Both the position numbers and the translations under genes were made by a program. Below the pieces are notes generated by a model. It saw only the letters and a program-made list of their open reading frames with translations. It had not been told where the DNA came from and made no database searches. Shown piece after piece: positions 20,677 to 26,977 of a stretch of 26,977 bases of DNA. The stretch's first letter is position 1. Each line of letters starts with the position of its first letter. The stretch comes from Thermoflexales bacterium (lineage in GTDB: Bacteria > Chloroflexota > Anaerolineae > Fen-1058), in NCBI GenBank assembly GCA_016931085.1, contig JAFGFO010000383.1, positions 1-26,977 of the forward strand, in the 5' to 3' direction.

Positions 20677-21898
20677 GCCTGTAACTCCTTTCACGCCCTA
20701 CAAACACGAGCGGCAGCGGCGCAATCAAAAGAAGCGCGGCCAGCATCACCCACACACCCACCTTGTCAAACACAGCCTGCCAAGCCACGCGCGGCCCCAA
20801 GCTGGCCTGCCAGTCCATTTCGAGCCTGGCGAGCGGCAGGCCCAAGGCGCGTTCCACACCACTACCACAAGCGGCGCCGTCCCGATAAGCAGCCAACAGC
20901 GTGCGGATGCCCTGGGGACCGTACTGCTCACGGATGAAACGCACCAGGCTCTGGCTTTGAGCATAAGACAGTCGCGCCGTGTCCCAATCTGCCGGGAACG
21001 GCGCGCACAAAGCCTCGATCGAGATCAAGGCATTATCCCGATAGGCCGCTTCCAACGCGGCTTGATAGGCCGGATCAGGTGATGCCTCGCTCGACACGGC
21101 CAGCCCCTCGTCCAGCCAACACGGCACATGGGTGTAAGCATCGCCGGTGGCCTGGTAAACCAACAAGTGTGTCAACTCGTGCGCCAAGTCGCTGGCCAAT
21201 GGGCGCGCGTCCGAAGTCGGATCAAGCGCAATCAGCACCACACCCAGCTCGGGCCGGGCCTGCCCGCCTTGCCAAGGGCGGCCGGCCGTCGCCAGCGCGG
21301 ACTGCAGCGCTTCGACACGGCTGTATAAATAGATCTCAGTCTGGGCCGGGAATGGCACAGCCAGGTCTTGGCTCAGGCGCGGCATGATCTCCGTCGCCGC
21401 ATCGAGGGTGGCCTGTCCCAAGGATTGATCCTCATGATACCACGCCACGCGCACACCCTTCCCCGCTATCGAACGCCAGGCAAAGCGATTATCCACGTAA
21501 TCCAGCGTCTGCGAGACCGTCGTCAAGCGAGCTCCGCCGGCGTCGCCAATCTCCCACCCATACGTGACCTGGCTGAATGGTGGCAGAGGGCGAGCGAGCA
21601 GGTCGTGCGTGTAGCTGGCCTGCGTGATAGCACCAGACCTGGACAGGAGCGCCGTGCCCTTCAGCAGCGGCCCATGGCCGGCGTCGAAAAACACATGGGC
21701 TGACGTAATGTCCACCTCGCTGCGCACTGCCAGGCGAAAAGTCATCTGCTGGCCAAAGCTATACTCCACACCCATCGTTTCGACCGTCATGCCATCCGCC
21801 TGCCAACAAGGCTCACGCAGCTCGGCGCACGCCAGGGAGCCATTTCCGAATGGCCCGATGGCCAGAATCAGACCCATTGCCACCCAAGCGACAGGCAT
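20669..21898 (-). CDS. Secreted gluzincin peptidase-like protein (peptidase MA-like)
   Basis: 409 residues. A signal peptide (about 1-25, ending SLACA) leads to a beta-rich N-terminal domain (about 30-135) and then a zinc-peptidase domain with HELTH (240-244) and the third ligand Glu264 in WLDEGLAV, 20 residues on. This HExxH...E pattern is the peptidase-MA/gluzincin type. A C-terminal TM helix (about 378-398) and a short basic tail anchor it, so catalysis would be outside the membrane. ATG 21898 is preferred over the in-frame GTG at 21910 because GGGGAG lies 4 nt upstream. Codons for GPFGNGS in the signal peptide come from a small palindrome (21839-21854). It is in an operon with the HEAT protein (15-bp gap) and the Pro/Thr protein. 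The substrate is unknown. Confidence 0.87.
   Translation of the reverse strand: MPVAWVAMGLILAIGPFGNGSLACAELREPCWQADGMTVETMGVEYSFGQQMTFRLAVRSEVDITSAHVFFDAGHGPLLKGTALLSRSGAITQASYTHDLLARPLPPFSQVTYGWEIGDAGGARLTTVSQTLDYVDNRFAWRSIAGKGVRVAWYHEDQSLGQATLDAATEIMPRLSQDLAVPFPAQTEIYLYSRVEALQSALATAGRPWQGGQARPELGVVLIALDPTSDARPLASDLAHELTHLLVYQATGDAYTHVPCWLDEGLAVSSEASPDPAYQAALEAAYRDNALISIEALCAPFPADWDTARLSYAQSQSLVRFIREQYGPQGIRTLLAAYRDGAACGSGVERALGLPLARLEMDWQASLGPRVAWQAVFDKVGVWVMLAALLLIAPLPLVFVGRERSYRLD
21839..21854. repeat. Small palindrome with TTCGGAAA centre, in coding sequence
   Basis: GCCATT and AATGGC enclose TCCG; on the minus strand the centre reads CATT-CGGA-AATG. It lies in the signal-peptide region of the gluzincin gene and is a short member of the palindrome family seen at 6807, 9834 and 8486. 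Confidence 0.65.
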
Positions 21899-21913
21899 TC
21901 TGCTCCCCACCCT

Positions 21914-22960
21914 TTAGGATTCCCACTCATCCCAATCCAGCTCGGCTTCGCCATCCATCTCGAGATCGGGATCCAGGTCCTCCTCATCATCGTAGGGATC
22001 GAATACAAACAAGGGCAGATCCACACCACGCATCAAGCTCATCTCTTCGATCGCATCACCGGCGGCCTCGCTGAGCCACTCGTCCTCACCATCGCAGCAT
22101 TTTTGCAGCAATTTAAGAGCGCGTTGGCCGCCGATCTGGCCCAAGGCCCAGACGGTCACCTCCTGCACCTGCCGGTCCGGGTCATCCAACAAAGCAGCCA
22201 GGTGAGGCACGGCCTGGCGTATTTCCAGCTCGCCGGCTGCGCGGGCTGCCTCGTAACGCAGCTCTGGACTGGAGGCGTCCAGGGTCTGAACGATCGTGGC
22301 GGTCCAGCGCTCGTCGGCGCTGCGCCCCATGCCACACACCGCGCTGACACGCATCCGCTCGTCGGGCGAATGATAGGCGGCGCGGATAATGTCCGGCACA
22401 TCGTCGGCGCCGCAATATGAAATAGCTTCCACGGCCCGCCGCTTCACGTCGACGTCCTCGTTTGGATGGACAATGACCACCCGCAAAGCGTTCAACATGC
22501 CCTGAAGCACGGCATCACAGCTAGCCGGCATCTCCTCGAGCTCACCCAAGAGCACAAAACGCGCCAGTGAGCTGGCCGCCGCCGCTCGCACGTTGGGGGC
22601 CGGGTCTTTTAACATCAAATTGATCAGCGGTGCGATCAGCTTGGCATCCTCACTGATCCACAGGCCATCGATAGCAGCCTCACGCACCTGGGCATCACCG
22701 TCCGTCAGGCCAATCCAAAACAGCGCTTCAAACTCGACTTCAAAGTTTGACTCGGTGAGATCAGCCAGGTGGCGGGTGATCTCGTAGCGCCGGCGGTCCG
22801 GCAGAGACGACCAGGCGATTTCCAGCAAGGCCAGGTCATCCTCGGCCAGGCTCGACAGGCGATAAAGTGAAGCGACCGACAGCGGCTGGCTTTCGTCAGC
22901 CAACTGGCGCAAGTAATCTTCGAACGATGAGCTTCGTTTCGCTCTCGGCTTGGTTTTCAT
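21914..22960 (-). CDS. HEAT-repeat protein
   Basis: A 348-residue soluble, strongly acidic protein. Residues about 85-290 are a series of paired helices of about 31-35 residues with the Ala/Leu/Asp-Pro-x-x-x-V/R pattern of HEAT/PBS-lyase repeats, for example DPAPNVRAAAASSLARF, NEDVDVKRRAVEAISYCG, SPDERMRVSAVCGMG, SPELRYEAARAAGEL and DPDRQVQEVTVWALGQIGG. The C-terminal 30 residues are an Asp/Glu-rich tail. It is a scaffold or binding protein rather than an enzyme. It lies 13 bp after the site-2 protease stop and 15 bp before the gluzincin gene, which suggests a membrane-proteolysis unit. The Shine-Dalgarno is weak (GAGG). Confidence 0.9.
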   Translation of the reverse strand: MKTKPRAKRSSSFEDYLRQLADESQPLSVASLYRLSSLAEDDLALLEIAWSSLPDRRRYEITRHLADLTESNFEVEFEALFWIGLTDGDAQVREAAIDGLWISEDAKLIAPLINLMLKDPAPNVRAAAASSLARFVLLGELEEMPASCDAVLQGMLNALRVVIVHPNEDVDVKRRAVEAISYCGADDVPDIIRAAYHSPDERMRVSAVCGMGRSADERWTATIVQTLDASSPELRYEAARAAGELEIRQAVPHLAALLDDPDRQVQEVTVWALGQIGGQRALKLLQKCCDGEDEWLSEAAGDAIEEMSLMRGVDLPLFVFDPYDDEEDLDPDLEMDGEAELDWDEWES

Positions 22961-22973
22961 CCCGCATGCCTCA

Positions 22974-24368
22974 TCACCGCAGCAGCGCCTCGCCGCTCAT
23001 CCAGCGCACAATATCGCTATACGAGATCAAGGCCGCCAGCAGCAACAGCAAACCCAATCCGACCACGTGCACGAGCATTTCTTTGCGCGGGTCGACGCGC
23101 CGGCCGCGAATCCACTCGACGAGGATAAACAACAAGCGGCCACCATCCAAGGCTGGGAGCGGCAGCAAGTTTGACAGACCGACGGCCACGCTCACCTGGC
23201 CGATCAGGAGCAGGAGAGGCGCCCAGGTGCCGACTTGCCGGCTCAGTTGGATGGCTTCTCCTCCCGCCTGGCTGATGCCAATCGGGCCGATGAAAGACGA
23301 CAGGCCGATCCCTCTCAAAAGCATGATGGGCAAGGCCAGGATGCTGGCAATCATCAAGAGCACGAACAACACCGCGTTCAGCAGCGCTTCGAGAAAACCG
23401 GCCCGGTAGGTCTCCCATGTCACAGGCTGCGGATCGAGGCTAACGCCCAGGGGACCTTCCAAGTTCGGGTCATACTCTCCCTCCGCGCGCAAGGTGACCA
23501 GCGCCTCCATGAGCTGGCCATCACGCTCGATTCCCAACGTAACGCTTTGGCCCGTGTGGCTTCTGACGTATTGGCCCAGCTCGTAGCAGCCATCCATCGC
23601 TTCGCCGTCGATGCTCACGATATAGTCTGCAGGTTGCAAGTTGGCCTGCGCGGCCGGGGTATTGTCACTCACCTTGTCTATCGCAAAGCGGCAGGTCAGG
23701 GCAGTCTGGGTGCCGATCATCCACACCGAGGTCAACACGATCACTGCCAGGAGGAGATTGGCCAGCGGCCCGGCCAGCAGCACAGCCGTGCGCCAACGCT
23801 TGGGCGCGGCGGCAAAGCTGTCCGACGCAGACGGGTCTTCTTCACCCAGCATGCGCGTAAAACCACCCACCGGCAGCAGCCAGTTGACCGAGTAGATCGT
23901 GCCAGGCACGTATTCGGTCAATTGGCCACGCAGACGGACGCCCTCGGCCGTCACGTCGTGCTGGGGCGTCACATCGTCCTGGCTTGGATCCAAGGTGCTC
24001 AAGGCACTCAAGCTCAGGTGGCCGGGCCGGCGTTCTTGGGCCATCACCTGGACGTAATCGCCTCGATCCAACACCTTGGGCTTTTCTTGCTTCTTGGTCT
24101 CCGCCTCCTCTTGATCGGCCTCCTGGATGCATTCAGCCGCGCTGAGCGGCAGGCCAGGAAAGTTGGCCGGGATGGTCACGCGGGTGGCGCCGAGCGACAA
24201 ATGCCCCCTACCCCGCCAGAACTGGAACATGCGCGGCGGGAAGCCGAAACCAAACTCGAGCACGCGAATGCCGGCCCGCTTGGCCATCAAGAAATGCCCC
24301 AGCTCGTGAAAAAACACCAGCGGGCCTAACACGACCAAAAAACCAACGATCAACTCTAAAACACCCAT
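22974..24368 (-). CDS. RseP-like site-2 metalloprotease with PDZ domain
   Basis: A 464-residue membrane zinc protease of the RseP/site-2 family, which cuts TM segments such as anti-sigma factors. The first TM helix carries HELGH (His21, Glu22, His25); the LPALDGGRLLF motif (about 404-414) gives the third ligand Asp. One PDZ domain covers about 225-300. Between the first helix and the VGGFTRMLGEEDP loop (167-179) there is a 100-residue soluble insert (about 55-160) with charged and small-beta character, absent from E. coli RseP but, as I recall, common in Chloroflexota homologues. I chose the ATG at 24368, with GGAG 5 nt upstream; the frame is open to 24389. It leads an operon with HEAT and gluzincin proteins. 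Confidence 0.92.
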   Translation of the reverse strand: MGVLELIVGFLVVLGPLVFFHELGHFLMAKRAGIRVLEFGFGFPPRMFQFWRGRGHLSLGATRVTIPANFPGLPLSAAECIQEADQEEAETKKQEKPKVLDRGDYVQVMAQERRPGHLSLSALSTLDPSQDDVTPQHDVTAEGVRLRGQLTEYVPGTIYSVNWLLPVGGFTRMLGEEDPSASDSFAAAPKRWRTAVLLAGPLANLLLAVIVLTSVWMIGTQTALTCRFAIDKVSDNTPAAQANLQPADYIVSIDGEAMDGCYELGQYVRSHTGQSVTLGIERDGQLMEALVTLRAEGEYDPNLEGPLGVSLDPQPVTWETYRAGFLEALLNAVLFVLLMIASILALPIMLLRGIGLSSFIGPIGISQAGGEAIQLSRQVGTWAPLLLLIGQVSVAVGLSNLLPLPALDGGRLLFILVEWIRGRRVDPRKEMLVHVVGLGLLLLLAALISYSDIVRWMSGEALLR

Positions 24369-24406
24369 CATCACTCCATTCAAGTACAAGATTCAACGCG
24401 AGGCTA

Positions 24407-24415
24407 AGTATACCA
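24407..24415 (-). promoter_or_regulatory. Extended -10 promoter of the site-2 protease operon
   Basis: Minus strand TGG-TATACT without a -35 match; transcription would start near 24400, about 30 nt before the ATG. It is divergent from the plus-strand promoter at 24451-24478. Confidence 0.5.
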
Positions 24416-24450
24416 CAATTTGACCAGGCGCGGGAGATGGGGGCCAAGAC

Positions 24451-24478
24451 TTGCGTTTTTTACCTTTATGGATATACT
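24451..24478 (+). promoter_or_regulatory. Promoter of the two-TM protein gene
   Basis: TTGCGT, 16-bp spacer, TATACT. Transcription would start near 24485, just before the TTG start codon at 24495. This helps reject the upstream ATG at 24468, which lies within the promoter. Confidence 0.5.
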
Positions 24479-24494
24479 TGGGCGAGAGGGCAAC

Positions 24495-25145
24495 TTGAGT
24501 AAACACAAGCGTTGGCTAATCTTTCTTCTGATAGGCCTGGGAGCCATCTTCCTGCTGGCTGGCCTCCTGGTCGCTTGGCTGGTGCCTGCCCTCAGCAGCG
24601 GCCAGGCCAAGCGGATCGCAGCGATGACGCCCTCTACGATGGCCGTCCTGCAGGACACGCTGGCCGGCAGCGAGGTGCTGGTCGAGGGCCGCCTCAGCGA
24701 CGACAATCCCGTTCTCCTCGATTCGTACGTGGTCTACGTGGTCTACGAGTGCTATCGCGACAGCGAGGGGGATCGAGAATGCGCCAGGATTCGCGAGGTG
24801 ACGCCGCCGCTGCTGCTGGCTTTGCCCGACGGCACGCTCGACATCACGAACGACTCGTACGAGTGGATTGGCACCAAACACCTGGTGGGTGAGGGCGACA
24901 CGGAATATGGCGGCATCCAGGTCGGCGACCCGGTATTGGCCGTGGGCATCTTGAGCTCGGTCGAGCCGTACCCGCAGATCGAAGCCAAGTATATCGCCCT
25001 CGGCACGCAAGCGGAGCTGGTGGCCAGCCTGCGTGGACAGTCGGTATTCTGGCGCGTCTTTGGCGTGGCCTTCGTCATCATCGGCCTCAGCCTGGCCCTG
25101 GCCGGGGCCATCGTCGCGGCCAGGCGGCAGGCAAGTAGTTTCTAA
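24495..25145 (+). CDS. Two-TM protein with extracytoplasmic beta domain
   Basis: About 216 residues: a short basic N-terminus, a TM helix (about 7-28), a soluble domain (30-185) and a C-terminal TM helix (about 190-210). The soluble part has VLVEGRLSDDNPVL, then YVVYVVYECYRDSEGDREC and a small-beta stretch with LPDGTLDI, loosely like the bacterial relatives of GIDE-type membrane proteins, which share the two-TM layout; this is weak evidence. The start is placed at TTG 24495 because GAGAGGG lies 4 nt upstream and the predicted promoter excludes the ATG at 24468. If the longer frame is used the protein has 241 residues. It is divergent from the protease operon and 54 bp before htpG. Confidence 0.75.
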   Translation: MSKHKRWLIFLLIGLGAIFLLAGLLVAWLVPALSSGQAKRIAAMTPSTMAVLQDTLAGSEVLVEGRLSDDNPVLLDSYVVYVVYECYRDSEGDRECARIREVTPPLLLALPDGTLDITNDSYEWIGTKHLVGEGDTEYGGIQVGDPVLAVGILSSVEPYPQIEAKYIALGTQAELVASLRGQSVFWRVFGVAFVIIGLSLALAGAIVAARRQASSF

Positions 25146-25153
25146 CAGAGCTT

Positions 25154-25162
25154 TGTTATAAT
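25154..25162 (+). promoter_or_regulatory. Extended -10 promoter of htpG
   Basis: TGT-TATAAT, a consensus extended -10 element about 38 nt upstream of the htpG ATG. The -35 region is poor. No CIRCE inverted repeat is visible, so HrcA control is not supported here. Confidence 0.6.
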
Positions 25163-25199
25163 CCAGTCGTTTGATACATCTATCGAGGGAGGTTATTGT

Positions 25200-26977
25200 A
25201 TGTCAAAGACTCAAGGCAGGCAATCGTTTAAATTCAAGGCCGAGATCCAGCAACTGCTGCACATTCTCGTCCACTCGTTGTACAGGGAACGCGACATCTT
25301 TTTGCGCGAGCTGATCTCGAACGCCTCGGACGCGCTGCACCGCATCCAGTTCGAGATGCTGACCAATCGGGACGTGCTCGACCCGGACGCCGAGCTGGCG
25401 ATTCGCGTCAGCTTTGACGAGACAGCCAAGACGCTGACGGTCAGCGACACAGGCATCGGCATGACGCGCGAGGAGCTGGTCGAGAACCTGGGCACGATCG
25501 CCCACTCGGGCGCGATGGCTTTCCTCAAGCAAGTGCAAGCCACCGAGCAGCCCATCAGCACCGATCTCATCGGCCAGTTTGGCGTGGGCTTTTACAGCGC
25601 CTTTATGGTGGCCGAAGAGATCACCGTCAGCTCCCGCTCGTACCGGCCCGACGCGGAAGCGTGGAGCTGGACCTCGCGCGGCGAGAATTCGTACACGCTC
25701 GCCCCGGCCGACAAGCCGGCGCGCGGCACGAGCGTCGAGATCAAGCTGAAAGAGGATGCGGCCGAGTTCGCCTCGGCCTGGCGCCTGGAACAAATCATCA
25801 AGAAACACTCGGATTTTGTGGCCTTTCCGATTTACGTGGGCGACAAGGCGCAGGCCGCCAATCGCCAGACAGCCTTGTGGCGGCAGTCGCCGCGCGAGGT
25901 AGAGGCCGATCAATACGACGAATTCTACAAGCAGTTGACGCTGGATTTCGAAAAGCCGCTGGCGCACGTCCACATGGTGACCGACGCGCCGGTGCAGATG
26001 TACGCCGTGCTGTACGTGCCGGCCAAGCGCGAGCGGGGGGTCCTGGCCCTGCGCACCGACCACGGCCTCAAGCTGTACTCGCGCAAGGTCCTCATCCAAG
26101 ACTATTGCAAGGACCTGCTGCCCAACCATTTTCGTTTCGTCGAAGGCGTGGTCGACAGCGAGGACCTGCCGCTCAACATCTCACGCGAGACGATCCAGGC
26201 CACCCGCCTGATGGAAAAGATGAAGAGCAACCTGAGCCGCAAGCTCATCGACGAGCTCGAGCGCCTGGCAGACCAAGACGCCGAGAGCTACGAGAGCTTC
26301 TGGGAACAATTTGGCGGCTTTATCAAAGAAGGCGTGGCCACCGACATCGCCGGGCGCGAGGCGCTGCTGCCGCTGCTGCGCTTCCGCAGCTCCAAGTCCG
26401 ACGGTGGGCTGGTCTCGCTGGCCGAGTACGCCGGGCGGATGAAAGAGGAGCAAAAAGCGATTTACTATATCCTGGGCGAAGATCCCCAGTCGGTGGCGCG
26501 CAGCCCGCACCTGGATTACTTTAGAAAGCACGATCTCGAGGTGCTGTACTTGACCGAGACGATCGACAGCTTTATGGTCTTGGGGCTGCGCGAGTTTGCG
26601 GGCAAGCCGGTCAAGAACGTGGACGACGCCGGGCTGGAGCTGCCGGAGATCGAAGCGCCGGCCGAGGGCCAGGAGCAGTTGCCGGCCGGGCAGTTCGAGG
26701 CCCTCCTCGAGCGCTTTCGCCAGACGCTGGGCGAGCGGGTCACGGACGTGCGCGAGTCCAGGCTGCTGAGCGACAGCCCCTGCCGGCTGGTCTCACCCGA
26801 GGGCGACGTCGAGCGCGACATGGCACGCGTGCGGCGCTTGCTCGACCAGAGCTTCGAAGTGCCCAAAAAGTTGATCGAGATCAACCGGGGTCATGGCCTG
26901 ATCCGGCAACTGGCGCGGCTGGCGAGCAGCACGCCTGACGAGGCGCTGATCGACATGTCGATCGAGCAGTTGTACGA
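25200..26977 (+). CDS. htpG: Hsp90-family chaperone HtpG, 3-prime end beyond window
   Basis: The bacterial Hsp90, an ATP-dependent cytosolic chaperone dimer. About 592 residues are present and the frame is open at the edge; with a usual length near 620-640, only the end of the dimerisation domain is missing. The N-terminal GHKL ATPase has Glu37 and Asn41 in RELISNASDALHR, DTGIGM (83-88), the lid GTIAHSG (98-104) and GQFGVGFYSAFMV (125-137). The middle domain has LKLYSRKVLI and the catalytic-Arg motif LPLNISRETIQ. The ATG at 25200 follows GGGAGG at 7 nt. An antisense-like 287-residue alternative frame inside the gene is a shadow. Expected to be stress-induced, but no heat-shock operator is seen. 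Confidence 0.97.
   Translation, partial: MSKTQGRQSFKFKAEIQQLLHILVHSLYRERDIFLRELISNASDALHRIQFEMLTNRDVLDPDAELAIRVSFDETAKTLTVSDTGIGMTREELVENLGTIAHSGAMAFLKQVQATEQPISTDLIGQFGVGFYSAFMVAEEITVSSRSYRPDAEAWSWTSRGENSYTLAPADKPARGTSVEIKLKEDAAEFASAWRLEQIIKKHSDFVAFPIYVGDKAQAANRQTALWRQSPREVEADQYDEFYKQLTLDFEKPLAHVHMVTDAPVQMYAVLYVPAKRERGVLALRTDHGLKLYSRKVLIQDYCKDLLPNHFRFVEGVVDSEDLPLNISRETIQATRLMEKMKSNLSRKLIDELERLADQDAESYESFWEQFGGFIKEGVATDIAGREALLPLLRFRSSKSDGGLVSLAEYAGRMKEEQKAIYYILGEDPQSVARSPHLDYFRKHDLEVLYLTETIDSFMVLGLREFAGKPVKNVDDAGLELPEIEAPAEGQEQLPAGQFEALLERFRQTLGERVTDVRESRLLSDSPCRLVSPEGDVERDMARVRRLLDQSFEVPKKLIEINRGHGLIRQLARLASSTPDEALIDMSIEQLY

Noticed and set aside
25140..25199. CIRCE heat-shock operator upstream of htpG
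   Set aside because: No TTAGCACTC/GAGTGCTAA inverted repeat is present; only an extended -10 promoter is seen.
25661..26524. 287-codon frame within htpG
   Set aside because: Out-of-frame shadow with Arg/Gly-rich low-quality sequence; htpG frame is continuous.

Overview
The window is a GC-rich bacterial chromosome segment, most likely from a Chloroflexota (Anaerolineae-like) genome. This is inferred from content: GAF-rich histidine kinases, a DUF951 protein, tandem-GNAT and gluzincin/HEAT proteins, a site-2 protease with a large insert, and AT-rich heptamer repeats in GC-rich DNA. No rRNA, tRNA, CRISPR array, transposase or phage gene was seen.

Layout. 82-5669 (minus) is a signalling operon: a GAF-GAF histidine kinase, a single-domain response regulator and a second GAF-GAF kinase with a C-terminal receiver lacking its phospho-acceptor Asp, followed by a secreted protein of unknown function. 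5738-9892 (minus) holds a DUF951 protein, a family-39-type membrane glycosyltransferase, a small CxxC-CxxC protein and a membrane-anchored clan-A glycoside hydrolase. 9929-10606 carries divergent promoters, a structured leader and a 56-aa two-TM protein. 10607-14692 (plus) holds a GT4 glycosyltransferase, a polyisoprenyl-phosphate sugar transferase (exopolysaccharide initiation) and metK. 14719-24368 (minus) is a long co-directional block. In transcription order it runs site-2 protease, HEAT protein, gluzincin peptidase-like protein, Pro/Thr-rich membrane protein, fmt, 2-oxoacid dehydrogenase E1-alpha, E1-beta and E2, and a tandem GNAT protein. 24495-26977 (plus) holds a two-TM protein and htpG, which runs off the edge.

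The strongest unexplained signal is two families of dispersed short repeats. (1) Arrays with an exact 7-bp period but different unit sequences occur at seven or more loci. Three lie in frame inside conserved enzymes (GT39, GT4, Fmt) and encode extra loops; one forms the tail of the DUF951 gene and one abuts a start codon. (2) Small palindromes share a TT-N-R-GA-AA centre but have different arms. Four lie inside coding sequences, in the manner of Rickettsia palindromic elements, and one is a perfect 15-bp-arm hairpin in a 5-prime leader. A pair of 37-bp, 33/37-identical promoter sequences flanks the glycoside hydrolase gene. These are read from sequence; their function is unknown.
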